From positions 1-13,761 of the forward strand of contig LJUA01000070.1 of NCBI GenBank assembly GCA_001303545.1: a stretch of DNA of 13,761 nt, written 5' to 3'. The notes under the pieces are model-generated. The model had not been told where the DNA came from, searched no databases, and saw nothing but the letters and a program-made list of their open reading frames with translations. Positions within the stretch are counted from its first letter, which is position 1, and each line of letters starts with the position of its first letter. Shown piece by piece: positions 1-7,318 of the stretch. This stretch comes from Dehalococcoidia bacterium SM23_28_2. Lineage in GTDB: Bacteria > Chloroflexota > Dehalococcoidia > SM23-28-2. Position numbers and translations under genes: made by a program.

Positions 1-362
1 GCGCGCACGACCGTTCGCACCTTCTGGGGGTCGCGGATGTTGCCGGGGTTGAGGCGCAGGCCGTGGACGCCCGCCTTCAGGGAGGCCATCGCCAGGCGGT
101 AGTCATAGTGGATGTCGGCGATGACCGGAATCGGCGAGTGGCCGACGATCTCCGGCAGGGCGGCGGCCGCGTGGCGGTCGGGCACGGCCACTCGGATGAT
201 CTCGCAGCCCAGCTCGGCCAGCTCGTAGGTCTGGCGGAGGGTGGCCTGGGCGTTGGCTGTTTTGGTGTTGGTCATCGACTGGACGACGATGGGGGCGTCG
301 CCCCCAACCTGAACGCTGCCCACCCAGACGGGCTTGGACTGGCGACGGTCTATCTGCCTCAT
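1..362 (-). CDS. ispG: 4-hydroxy-3-methylbut-2-enyl diphosphate synthase, N-terminal part (cut by window edge)
   Basis: This is the first ~120 residues of IspG (GcpE), the iron-sulfur enzyme that converts methylerythritol cyclodiphosphate to HMBPP in the MEP isoprenoid pathway. The visible part is the start of the TIM-barrel domain. Family motifs seen in order are VGSVQVGGDAPIVVQSMTNT near residues 14-33, GCEIIRVAVPD, PVIADIHYDYRLAM and LRLNPGNIRDP. The 4Fe-4S cysteines lie in the C-terminal part, outside the window. The ATG at 362 overlaps the rseP stop codon as ATGA, so the two are probably translationally coupled. It is the last visible gene of the rpsB operon and shares the MEP pathway with dxr two genes upstream. 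The identification is firm; completeness cannot be judged. Confidence 0.95.
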   Translation of the reverse strand, partial: MRQIDRRQSKPVWVGSVQVGGDAPIVVQSMTNTKTANAQATLRQTYELAELGCEIIRVAVPDRHAAAALPEIVGHSPIPVIADIHYDYRLAMASLKAGVHGLRLNPGNIRDPQKVRTVVR

Positions 363-1450
363 CGGAACAGGCTCTCCCCCCGCAGGACCCTCAGCACGTC
401 GAAGTAGGTGACGACGATGGCGAGGCCGATGATCAGCGTGAGGCCGATGAGGTGCACCAGGGCTTCCTTCTCGGGGGCGACGCGCTTGCCGCGCCTAGCG
501 ACCTCTATGAGGACGAACACGATGCGGCCGCCGTCCAGCATGGGCAGGGGCAGGATGTTGATGATCGCCAGGTTGATGCTCAGGAGGGCGGCGAAATCTA
601 GCATCGGCCGATACCCCTCCTCCTCCACCACTTCGCCGGTGGCCTGCGCTATGCCCACCGGCCCGGCCACCTCCGGCCTGCCGCCTCCCTTGAACCAGGA
701 GATGACCTCGTTGCGAGCGAGGGTCAGGACCTGGAAGGTCGTGTTGATGCTCTTGGGGAAGGCTTCCCACAGGGGGAAGGACTCCGATTCGCTCATTCCA
801 GGGTAGAGGGCGGCTATGATGATGCCGGTAGGGCCCTGCCGCTTCTCCTCGCCCTCGTCGTCGACATAATTCGGGGGAGCCCAGCGAGCGTAGACGGGGA
901 TCTCCTCGTATTCGGTTTCGCGTTTCACCCGCATGGTCAATGTCTCGCCCAGGTTGAGGCGAATCTGGGTGCCCACCTCCTGCACGTTGCGCACATCGTT
1001 GTCATTGATGGCCAGTATGATGTCGCCCTCCCGAAGGCCGGCCTCCTGGGCGGGCGAGCCGTCGATTACTTGGACGATCTGGGTCAGGCCTATGGGCACG
1101 TCGCGAGGGATCATGAAGCTGATGGTAAACAGGAGGAAGGGCAAGGCGAAGTTCATGCCAGAGCCGGCGCTGAGGACGATCAGGCGCACCCAGGCGGGCT
1201 TGGCTGCCAGGCTGTCAGGGTGGCTGGGGTCCTCCTCCCCCAGCATGCGCACGAAGCCCCCCAGGGGAAGGGCGTTGATGGAGTAGATCGTGCCGCGGAA
1301 CTCCTTGCCCCATATGCGCGGCGGATAGCCCAGACCGGCCTCTACCACCCGCACGCCGGTGAGCTTGGCGGCGACGAAGTGCCCCAGCTCATGGACGATG
1401 ATGAGGGCGATGAGGATGCCAACGAAGGTCAGGATCGCCTGCGGGGACAT
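359..1450 (-). CDS. rseP: Site-2 intramembrane zinc metalloprotease RseP
   Basis: This is a 363-residue site-2 protease of the inner membrane, a family that cleaves membrane-spanning anti-sigma factors or leftover signal peptides. The first membrane helix carries the zinc and catalytic motif HELGH at residues 20-24. A second conserved helix block contains NILPLPMLDGG near 298-308, which supplies the third zinc ligand. One PDZ domain lies at roughly 120-185, around GSPAQEAGLREGDIILAIND, so this is the single-PDZ type rather than the double-PDZ E. coli form. GPVGI at 263-267 is also typical. A longer reading frame begins 12 codons upstream inside dxr, but the ATG at 1450, 2 nt after the dxr stop, gives the usual N-terminus just before the helix. 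Its natural substrate cannot be told from the sequence. Confidence 0.95.
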   Translation of the reverse strand: MSPQAILTFVGILIALIIVHELGHFVAAKLTGVRVVEAGLGYPPRIWGKEFRGTIYSINALPLGGFVRMLGEEDPSHPDSLAAKPAWVRLIVLSAGSGMNFALPFLLFTISFMIPRDVPIGLTQIVQVIDGSPAQEAGLREGDIILAINDNDVRNVQEVGTQIRLNLGETLTMRVKRETEYEEIPVYARWAPPNYVDDEGEEKRQGPTGIIIAALYPGMSESESFPLWEAFPKSINTTFQVLTLARNEVISWFKGGGRPEVAGPVGIAQATGEVVEEEGYRPMLDFAALLSINLAIINILPLPMLDGGRIVFVLIEVARRGKRVAPEKEALVHLIGLTLIIGLAIVVTYFDVLRVLRGESLFR

Positions 1451-1452
1451 GT

Positions 1453-2601
1453 TCAGGCCTTGGCCCTGAGCCAGTCCTCGGCCCACTGGCGGGCCCAGGT
1501 GTCAGCGGCCAGCACCTCCTCTAGGCTGGGGTCGGATACCCCCGGGTGGGCGGAGAGAGCGGCCTCTATCACCTTGGCGATGTCCAGGAAGCTGATGTGG
1601 CCGCCCAGGAAGTGGTCGACAGCCACCTCGTCGGCGGCGGCCATCACCGCAGGGAACGTACCGCCACGGCGGCCGGCCTCCAGGGCCAGGCCCAGGCAAG
1701 GAAAGCGTCGCAGGTCGGGCTGGGAGAAGCTCAAGGAGCCGAGATGGCCGAGATCGAGCCGCTTCGGCCTGACCGTTGGCAGGCGCTGGGGGTATGTCAG
1801 AGCGCACTGAATCGGGAACCGCATGTCCGGCATTCCTAGCTGGGCCTTGATCGACCCGTCGCAGAACTCCACCAGGGAGTGAACGATGCTCTCGCGATGA
1901 AGCACCACTTCAATCTTATCAAAGGGCACTCCGAACAGCCAATGAGCCTCGATGGCCTCCAGGCCCTTGTTAAGGAGGGTGGCGCTGTCCACCGTTATCT
2001 TGTGGCCCATCTGCCACGTAGGATGACGCAGGGCCTGCTCGGGTGTTACACGCTCCAGCTCGTCCAGGGGCTTGTCGCGGAAGGCACCGCCGGAGCCGGT
2101 GATAATGATTCGGGCGATGTTCTGGCGGTCTTCTCCCCACAGGCACTGCCAGATGGCGCTGTGCTCGCTGTCCACCGGCCGCAGGTCGGCCTGGTGGCGG
2201 CGGGTCTCGGCCACTACCAGGTGGCCGGCCATCACCAGCACCTCCTTGTTGGCCAGGGCGATCGCCTTGCCCGCGCGAGCGGCGGCCAGGGTGGGCAGAA
2301 GGCCGGCGTTGCCGGCGGTGGCCACCACCACGATGTCCACATCGGGATGGGCGGCCACCTCCTCCATGGGCGTCCAGCGGGCGCGGATGGCGCCGGTGGC
2401 CGTCTTCTGGCGGAGGTAATCGGCCTCGCGATTGGCCCACAGGAGCTGGGGAGAGAACTCCTTGACCTGCTCCTCCAGGAGGGTGATGTTGTGGCCGGCG
2501 GCCAGGGCCGCAACCCGGAGGCGAGGGCGCAGGTCGCGCACGACCTCCAGGGTCTGGCGACCGATGGAGCCGGTGGAGCCGAGGATGGCCAAACGGGTCA
2601 T
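1453..2601 (-). CDS. dxr: 1-deoxy-D-xylulose 5-phosphate reductoisomerase
   Basis: Dxr is the NADPH-dependent enzyme that converts DXP to MEP, the committed step of the MEP isoprenoid pathway, in the cytoplasm. The 382-residue length is normal. The Rossmann motif GSTGSIG sits at residues 8-14 and ANKEV at 117-121. DSEHSAI at 144-150 provides metal ligands (D144, E146). GSGGAFR is at 169-175, and MGHKITVDSATLLNKGLE at 198-215 ends in the third metal-ligand Glu. The reading frame stays open for some 190 codons upstream through cdsA, but the ATG at 2601 overlaps the cdsA stop as ATGA and gives the standard N-terminus, so the longer version is rejected. The stop lies 2 nt before the rseP start. 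The catalytic residues looked for are all present. Confidence 0.97.
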   Translation of the reverse strand: MTRLAILGSTGSIGRQTLEVVRDLRPRLRVAALAAGHNITLLEEQVKEFSPQLLWANREADYLRQKTATGAIRARWTPMEEVAAHPDVDIVVVATAGNAGLLPTLAAARAGKAIALANKEVLVMAGHLVVAETRRHQADLRPVDSEHSAIWQCLWGEDRQNIARIIITGSGGAFRDKPLDELERVTPEQALRHPTWQMGHKITVDSATLLNKGLEAIEAHWLFGVPFDKIEVVLHRESIVHSLVEFCDGSIKAQLGMPDMRFPIQCALTYPQRLPTVRPKRLDLGHLGSLSFSQPDLRRFPCLGLALEAGRRGGTFPAVMAAADEVAVDHFLGGHISFLDIAKVIEAALSAHPGVSDPSLEEVLAADTWARQWAEDWLRAKA

Positions 2602-3458
2602 AAGATCACCCACAGCGCGTAATAGTATACCACCGGCACGACGAACAGGACGCTGTCCAGGCGGTCGAGGATGCCGCCGTGGCCGGGAATCAGGGCCCCC
2701 GCGTCCTTGACGCCGGCCCCTCGCTTGACCAGCGACTCCGCCAGGTCGCCCAACTGGGCGGCCACCGGCACCAGGACGGCCAGGGGGATGAGCGGCCAGG
2801 CGTCCACTCGCAGGCCGAGGGCGTAGTTGAGGAGCACCAGGCCCAGGGCGCCGAATAGGATGCCGCCGAGGGAGCCCTCCACTGTCTTGCCGGGGCTGAT
2901 GCGCGAGATCAGTTTGGTGCGGCCGATGGCTCTCCCCACGAAGTAGGCGCTGGTGTCGTTGGCGAAGGTGGCAAACACGGCCAGGTAGACCCAGTCCTGG
3001 CCGTTGTCCAACTGGCGCAGGAGCACCAGGTGGCTGCCCAGCCAGCCGATGTAGAGCACGCCGCCCACAGTGTGAAGCCAGTCGGGTAGGGCGCGCTCGC
3101 CATCGCCTCTGAGGATCAGCCAGAGGAAGGGGAGAACAGCGGCCAGAGCGAGGGTGCCCGCCCACCAGTCGCCGCCGTGATGGGCCGCCGCCACCAGCAG
3201 GGCGACGAAGGCCGCCCCCATCAGGCCCAGGGGTCGCTGGTTCAGCAGGCGCGGCAGCCGCACAGGGCTGATGGCAGCCAGAGGGTTCTCCACAAGCGTC
3301 GCGTTGGTCGGTGGCGGCGCCACGGCGGCGTAGAACTCGAGGGCGGCGATGAGCAGCAGGACGCCCAGGACGACGGAGAACCAGGCGCCGCCGGCCCAGA
3401 TGACGGCAAGGATAGCGGGCACACCGATGATGGCGGTGGCGACCCGTTGAGGGAGCAT
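2598..3458 (-). CDS. cdsA: Phosphatidate cytidylyltransferase (CDP-diglyceride synthase)
   Basis: CdsA makes CDP-diacylglycerol from phosphatidate and CTP at the inner membrane, the branch point for bacterial phospholipids. The 286-residue protein is strongly hydrophobic, with many membrane segments beginning at residues 5-40. Near the C-terminus it carries the full family signature: SLVKR at 242-246, KDAGALIPGHGG at 251-262 and DRLD at 265-268, including the conserved KD and HGG...D residues. A moderately polar stretch with NPLAAISPVRLPR near 58-70 is less typical and may be a cytoplasmic loop. The start codon shares one base with the uppS stop (TAATG) and the stop overlaps the dxr start, indicating tight coupling. 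UppS-CdsA adjacency is common in bacteria. Confidence 0.95.
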   Translation of the reverse strand: MLPQRVATAIIGVPAILAVIWAGGAWFSVVLGVLLLIAALEFYAAVAPPPTNATLVENPLAAISPVRLPRLLNQRPLGLMGAAFVALLVAAAHHGGDWWAGTLALAAVLPFLWLILRGDGERALPDWLHTVGGVLYIGWLGSHLVLLRQLDNGQDWVYLAVFATFANDTSAYFVGRAIGRTKLISRISPGKTVEGSLGGILFGALGLVLLNYALGLRVDAWPLIPLAVLVPVAAQLGDLAESLVKRGAGVKDAGALIPGHGGILDRLDSVLFVVPVVYYYALWVIL

Positions 3459-4249
3459 TAGCGCTTTCGGGAGCCTCTGTCGGAGTGCAGCTCGTCGCTG
3501 GACGAGTCTAGGTCTTCGGGAAGGAGACCGCCGAAGCGGCGCTTGCGCTGGCTGTAGTCTAGGAGCGCTCGGTCGATGTCCTCGTTGTCGAAGTCGGGCC
3601 AGTACACGTCGGTGCAGTAGAACTCGGCGTAGGCCCCCTGCCAGAGGAGGAAATTGGATATGCGCATCTCGCCCGCTGTGCGGATGATCAAGTCAGGGTC
3701 GGGGATGTCGGCGGTGTACAGATAGGCGGAGAATACGCGCTCGTCGAGCTCATCCGGGGACATGCCGTTGCTCATCAGGCAGCGGGCAGCATCCAGGATC
3801 TCCGCCCGGCCGCCGTAGTTGAAAGCGATGCACACTGTCATGCGGTCGTTGTTCTTGGTGAGTTCGATAGCATCGAGGACCTCCTGCTGGAGCTTGGTTG
3901 AGAGGGCGTCCAGGCGGCCCAGGTGGATGAGGCGGATGCCGTTCTCGTGCAGGTGCTTGGTCTCTCGCTTGATGACCCGACCGAGAATGCGCATGAGGCC
4001 CTGGACTTCCGCGCGCGGCCGGTTCCAGTTTTCGGTGGAAAAGGCGTAGAGAGTGAGGTATTTGACGCCGTAGTCGGCGAAGCGCTCGATGACCTGGCGG
4101 ATGTTCTCGGTGCCAGCGCGATGGCCGGCGATACGGGACAAGCCTCGCTGGTGGGCCCAGCGGCCATTACCGTCCATGATGATGGCCACATGGGCCGGCA
4201 CGCAACGCAAGGGAAGAGGATCTGCCTTTTGAGCGTGTTGCAGAGCCAT
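3458..4249 (-). CDS. uppS: Isoprenyl transferase / undecaprenyl diphosphate synthase
   Basis: This is a cis-prenyltransferase that extends farnesyl diphosphate with isopentenyl diphosphate to the C55 lipid carrier used for peptidoglycan and other envelope glycans. The 263-residue protein has the family's catalytic segment MDGNGRWA at 25-32 (Asp26 binds magnesium), followed by RG..R..GH..G, then LTLYAFSTENWNRP in the middle. Near the C-terminus RTAGEMRISNFLLWQ is followed by YWPDF. About 20 charged residues follow the last conserved block. A 71-nt gap separates it from frr, the largest gap inside this operon, and contains a hairpin. No strong Shine-Dalgarno sequence stands out before the ATG. 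The exact product chain length cannot be read from the sequence. Confidence 0.95.
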   Translation of the reverse strand: MALQHAQKADPLPLRCVPAHVAIIMDGNGRWAHQRGLSRIAGHRAGTENIRQVIERFADYGVKYLTLYAFSTENWNRPRAEVQGLMRILGRVIKRETKHLHENGIRLIHLGRLDALSTKLQQEVLDAIELTKNNDRMTVCIAFNYGGRAEILDAARCLMSNGMSPDELDERVFSAYLYTADIPDPDLIIRTAGEMRISNFLLWQGAYAEFYCTDVYWPDFDNEDIDRALLDYSQRKRRFGGLLPEDLDSSSDELHSDRGSRKR

Positions 4250-4284
4250 AGCCTTTATTCCACCGTTACCTAACGTGCATGGAT

Positions 4285-4309
4285 AGCGTCTGGGTTCTCC
4301 CTGGACGCT
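4285..4309 (-). repeat. Hairpin between frr and uppS
   Basis: A nested inverted repeat lies in the 71-nt gap between frr and uppS. The outer stem is AGCGTC (4285-4290) with GACGCT (4304-4309), and the inner stem is GGG (4292-4294) with CCC (4299-4301) around a TTCT loop. Read on the minus strand, no U-run follows, so it is not a classic terminator. It could be an RNA processing or partial attenuation site that separates the translation genes from the envelope genes; this role is inferred. Confidence 0.4.
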
Positions 4310-4320
4310 GCCTGAGCGCT

Positions 4321-4878
4321 CTAGACTGCCAGGAGCTCCGCCTCCTTCTCCTCGCCCACCCGCTCGACTTCTTCGATGAAGCCATCGGTCAGCTTCTGGA
4401 GGTCCTCTTGAGCCCGAAACTGGGCATCCTCGGAGATCTCTTTTTCTTTCTGCAGGCGGCGCAGTTCGTCGTGGCAGTCGCGGCGCACGTTACGGACGGC
4501 CACTCGGCCCTCCTCCACCTTCTTGCGCACCACCTTGGCCAGCTCTTTGCGCCTCTCCTCAGTGAGCTGAGGGATGGCCAGACGGATGACATTGCCATCG
4601 TTGATGGGGTTGAGCCCCAGGTCTGCCTTGTGGATGGCCTTTTCGATGGCACCCAGGCTCTGGCGGTCCCAGGGCTGGATGACGAGGAGGCGAGGCTCCG
4701 GCACGTTGATAGTGGCTAGTTGGTTCAAGGGGGTGGGAGCGCCGTAGTAGTCCACTCGCAGGTGCTCCACCAGGCCTGGGTGAGCACGGCCGGTGCGAAT
4801 GGTCGCCAGTTCCTTCTGCAGGGCCTCCACCGCCTTTCCCATGCGGGTCTTGGCATCGGCCAGGGTATCGTCTATCAT
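4321..4878 (-). CDS. frr: Ribosome recycling factor
   Basis: RRF acts with EF-G to split the post-termination ribosome so it can be reused. The 185-residue length is exactly that expected. Recognisable blocks are RMGKAVEAL, RTGRAHPGLVEHLRVDYYG, then TPLNQLATINVPEPRLLVIQ and PQLTEERRKELAK. The helices of domain I form the N- and C-terminal parts, and domain II lies between. The ATG overlaps the pyrH stop as ATGA. Within the end of pyrH the minus strand reads GGAGGTGA (4889-4882), an excellent Shine-Dalgarno match at good distance, so it can initiate strongly by itself. The adjacent pyrH-frr pair is conserved in most bacteria. Confidence 0.97.
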   Translation of the reverse strand: MIDDTLADAKTRMGKAVEALQKELATIRTGRAHPGLVEHLRVDYYGAPTPLNQLATINVPEPRLLVIQPWDRQSLGAIEKAIHKADLGLNPINDGNVIRLAIPQLTEERRKELAKVVRKKVEEGRVAVRNVRRDCHDELRRLQKEKEISEDAQFRAQEDLQKLTDGFIEEVERVGEEKEAELLAV

Positions 4879-5627
4879 GATTCACCTCCCGGTGCCAGGA
4901 CGGATTCCTGTTGAGCCACCAGGGTGCCTATCGTTTCGCCGCCGGCCGCTCGCACGATGCTATTGGGCGCTCGCAGGTCGAACACGACGATGGGGAGGTT
5001 GTTGTCCATGCACAGGGAGAGGGCAGTACTATCCATGACCTCCAGGCGGCGACTGATGGCTTCCATGTAGCTGAGCGTTTGAAAGCGCTGGGCGGTGGCG
5101 ACCTTGGTGGGGTCAGCATCGTAGACGCCGTCTACCTTGCTCTTGGCCATGAGCAGAACGTCTGCATCGATCTCGACGGCTCGTAGGGCGGCCGCTGTAT
5201 CGGTGCTCATGTAGGGGTTGCCGGTGCCGGCGGCGAAGATAACGATGCGCCCTTTCTCCAGGTGGCGAATGGCCCGCCGGCGAATATACGATTCGGCAAC
5301 TGCCTGAACCGCGATGGCCGACTGAGTGCGCACAACGAGGCCTGTCCTCTCCAGAGCGTCCTGGAGGGCCAGGGCGTTGATGATAGTGGCCAGCATGCCG
5401 GCATAGTCGGCGGTGGCCCGATCCATGCCGGCGGCGCTGGCATCGGTGCCGCGGAAGATGTTGCCGCCGCCGACCACAACCGCCGTCTCGATGCCCATGT
5501 CCAGCACATTCTTGATCTGATCAGCGACGAAGGCCAGGGTCTCGGAGTCTATGCCGTAGCTCTGGTCGCCCATGAGGGCTTCACCGCTGAGCTTTAGGAG
5601 AACGCGGTTGTAAGGTGCCGCGGCCAC
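4875..5627 (-). CDS. pyrH: UMP kinase
   Basis: PyrH phosphorylates UMP to UDP using ATP, the first dedicated step from UMP to the other pyrimidine nucleotides. The 250-residue protein belongs to the amino acid kinase fold. The N-terminal KLSGEAL (residues 12-18) holds the phosphate-binding lysine. VVVGGGNIFRG at 50-60 is the glycine-rich loop, and AAGTGNPYMSTDTAAALRA is the UMP-binding and acceptor region. Most homologs have FTTD where this one reads MSTD. KVDGVYDADP is conserved. The start is GTG at 5627, with AGGTGG on the minus strand at 5636-5631; the spacing of 3 nt is shorter than ideal, but no better start exists. It lies 13 nt after tsf and overlaps frr. Confidence 0.96.
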   Translation of the reverse strand: MAAAPYNRVLLKLSGEALMGDQSYGIDSETLAFVADQIKNVLDMGIETAVVVGGGNIFRGTDASAAGMDRATADYAGMLATIINALALQDALERTGLVVRTQSAIAVQAVAESYIRRRAIRHLEKGRIVIFAAGTGNPYMSTDTAAALRAVEIDADVLLMAKSKVDGVYDADPTKVATAQRFQTLSYMEAISRRLEVMDSTALSLCMDNNLPIVVFDLRAPNSIVRAAGGETIGTLVAQQESVLAPGGES

Positions 5628-5640
5628 GGGCCACCTGCCT

Positions 5641-6144
5641 TTAGCGCCCTAAGTGGAAGCGGGCAAAGCGGCGCACTCTGATATTCTCGCCGGTCTTGGC
5701 TATGATCTCGTTGATTAGGTCTTGAACAGTGCGGCTGGGGTCCCTGATGGAGGACTGGGCCAGCAGACATAGCTCCTCGGGGTTGCCATCGCTGTCTTCT
5801 GGCAGTTCGTCCGGCCCGATGTGCTGGGGGTCGGTGGCCGCCACCTGCATCGCCAGCTCGTGGGCCAGGGTCCGGAAGTCGTCGGTGCGGGCCACGAAGT
5901 CGGTCTGGCAATTCAGCTCCACCAGCGCGCCCAGGCGGCCGTCGGGGTGGATGTAGGCCTCCACTAGGCCCTGCCGCGTCTCCTGGACGGCCTTCTTCGC
6001 CGCTATAGCAACGCCTCGCTGACGCAGGATCTCCTTGGCCTTCTCCAGGTCTCCCCCTGTTTCCTCCAATGCCTTCTTGCAATCCAGCATCCCGACGCCA
6101 GTGAGGTCGCGCAATTTCTTGACGGTATCTGCGGAAACGGTCAT
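5641..6144 (-). CDS. tsf: Elongation factor Ts, short form
   Basis: EF-Ts is the nucleotide exchange factor that regenerates EF-Tu-GTP. The N-terminal UBA-like domain has TGVGMLDCKKAL at residues 15-26 and GDLEKAKEILRQRG at 31-44. The EF-Tu contact motif TDFVA is at 81-85. At 167 residues it is much shorter than the ~280-residue E. coli form: the second half of the core and the coiled coil are reduced, as in the compact EF-Ts of Thermus-like and several other lineages. The C-terminal part keeps a helix around VQDLINEIIAKTGENIRVRRFARF. It sits 25 nt after rpsB and 13 nt before pyrH. A GGAG precedes the ATG at moderate distance. Confidence 0.95.
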   Translation of the reverse strand: MTVSADTVKKLRDLTGVGMLDCKKALEETGGDLEKAKEILRQRGVAIAAKKAVQETRQGLVEAYIHPDGRLGALVELNCQTDFVARTDDFRTLAHELAMQVAATDPQHIGPDELPEDSDGNPEELCLLAQSSIRDPSRTVQDLINEIIAKTGENIRVRRFARFHLGR

Positions 6145-6169
6145 CGTGTTATGCTCCAGGCCTGTTGTG

Positions 6170-7120
6170 CTATTCGCTAGCTACTTCTTCTCCCTGCTTC
6201 TCTTCCGATTCGGGCTCTGGCTCTGCTTGCTCCTCGGTTTTCTCTTCTGGCTCTGCCTCCTGCGGTTCGGGCGCCGCTTCCGGCGGTCCCTCGTCGGGCT
6301 CGGCCACGTATGCAGGCGGCAGCTCCTCCTCGCCGATGTATTCGGGCACAGGCTCGTCGGGAGAGGCCACGTATCCCGTCTCCTGGAAGGCTTCCACCTC
6401 CACCGCCTCCAGGGCCTCCTTGGCAGCGTACTCACGGGCGGCCAGGCCCTCCAGGACAGCATCGGCTATGCGGCTGGTCACGAGCTTAATGGCCCGAATG
6501 GCATCATCGTTGGAGGGGATGGGGTAGTCCACCTCCTCAGGGTTGCAGTTGGTGTCCACCATGGCCACGATCGGTATGTCCATGCGGACGGCCTCGGCCA
6601 CGGCGATGCTCTCTTTGGAGGGGTCGACCACGTACAGGGCGCCGGGGAGTTTGGTCATCTCCTTGATGCCCACCAGGTGGCGATTGAGGCGCTCTATCTC
6701 CTTCTCTACCTTGAGGGCCTCTTTCTTGAGCATGCGGTCGAGTGCGCCCCGCTCGCGGCCATCCTCCAGCCGCACGAGGTGATCGATGCGGGCCTGGATG
6801 GTAGCGAAGTTGGTGAGGGTGCCTCCTAGCCAGCGGCTGCTGACGTAGGGCATGAAGCAGCGCTTGGCCTCTGTCTCGATGGTCTCCTGGGCCTGCTTCT
6901 TGGTGCCCACGAAGAGGACGGCCTCTCCCTGAGCGGCCACGTGCCGCACGAACTCACAGGCCACCTCCAAGCGATCTACTGTCTGCTGGAGGTCGATGAT
7001 GTGGATGCCGTTGCGCTCGCTGAAGATGAAGGGCCGCATCTTGGGGTTCCACCGACGGGTCTGATGGCCGAAGTGCACTCCAGCTTCCAGCAACGCTTTC
7101 ATGGACACGGGGGTGGTCAA
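6170..7120 (-). CDS. rpsB: 30S ribosomal protein S2 with long acidic C-terminal tail
   Basis: S2 is a structural protein of the small ribosomal subunit. The start is taken as TTG at 7120, giving MTTPVSMKALLEAGVHFGHQ, the usual S2 N-terminus. GGGAAGAG on the minus strand lies at suitable distance upstream, while the next ATG (7102) has no Shine-Dalgarno sequence and would lose the conserved VS. The frame stays open upstream to 7519 but that part is non-coding in character. The conserved core runs to about residue 235, with RRWNPKMRPFIFSERNGIHI, FVGTKKQAQ, SSRWLGGTLTNF and DIPIVAMVDTNCNPEEVDYPI. Residues ~236-316 form a Glu/Pro-rich tail with two copies of YVAxPDExxPE at 250 and 271. It is the first gene of the long operon. 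Confidence 0.95.
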   Translation of the reverse strand: MTTPVSMKALLEAGVHFGHQTRRWNPKMRPFIFSERNGIHIIDLQQTVDRLEVACEFVRHVAAQGEAVLFVGTKKQAQETIETEAKRCFMPYVSSRWLGGTLTNFATIQARIDHLVRLEDGRERGALDRMLKKEALKVEKEIERLNRHLVGIKEMTKLPGALYVVDPSKESIAVAEAVRMDIPIVAMVDTNCNPEEVDYPIPSNDDAIRAIKLVTSRIADAVLEGLAAREYAAKEALEAVEVEAFQETGYVASPDEPVPEYIGEEELPPAYVAEPDEGPPEAAPEPQEAEPEEKTEEQAEPEPESEEKQGEEVASE

Positions 7121-7124
7121 AGGT

Positions 7125-7133
7125 CTCTTCCCT
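7125..7133 (-). promoter_or_regulatory. Ribosome binding site supporting the rpsB TTG start
   Basis: Read on the minus strand this is AGGGAAGAG, with the AGGGA core ending 8 nt before the TTG at 7120. The ATG 18 nt further downstream is preceded by a C-rich stretch with no purine-rich site. This decides the start in favour of TTG. Confidence 0.6.
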
Positions 7134-7170
7134 TTCTTGGGCTCTCTTATCGGTCGTCTGTTCGGCTGAA

Positions 7171-7199
7171 AGTATAGCATAGGCATAGGAGGGGGGCAA
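7171..7199 (-). promoter_or_regulatory. Sigma70-type promoter of the rpsB operon
   Basis: On the minus strand the -35 element is TTGCCC (7199-7194) and the -10 element is TATACT (7176-7171), separated by exactly 17 nt. The -10 matches the consensus at 5 of 6 positions and the -35 at 4 of 6. Transcription would begin near 7164, leaving a leader of about 45 nt before the TTG start. The position and orientation fit the start of the nine-gene operon. No experimental support is available. Confidence 0.65.
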
Positions 7200-7254
7200 C
7201 GGCGTCCGATGGCGAGGCGGAGCTCTGCGTCGCCCGTCACCAGACAGCGGGTTC

Positions 7255-7283
7255 TTGCTCCAAAGGCGTCGTTCCTGTAGCAT
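7255..7283 (+). promoter_or_regulatory. Weak candidate promoter for fmdB
   Basis: TTGCTC (7255-7260) and TAGCAT (7278-7283) are spaced 17 nt apart upstream of the fmdB start, and an AGGAGG site follows. The hexamers match the consensus at only 3 and 4 of 6 positions, so this is a tentative call. Apart from this and the divergent rpsB promoter, I see nothing else in the 198-nt intergenic region. Confidence 0.25.
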
Positions 7284-7306
7284 TTTTGTTGGAGATCCGC
7301 GTCAAC

Positions 7307-7312
7307 AGGAGG
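7307..7312 (+). promoter_or_regulatory. Ribosome binding site fixing the fmdB TTG start
   Basis: A perfect AGGAGG stands 6 nt before the TTG at 7319. An in-frame ATG at 7286 lies upstream of this site, would add 11 residues not typical of the family, and has no such signal. The site therefore decides for TTG. Confidence 0.75.
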
Positions 7313-7318
7313 TTTGTC

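Noticed and set aside
2602..3165. N-terminal extension of dxr to about 570 residues (a possible fusion)
   Set aside because: The extension is an Arg/Pro/Gly-rich out-of-frame reading of cdsA. The ATG at 2601 gives the standard Dxr N-terminus.
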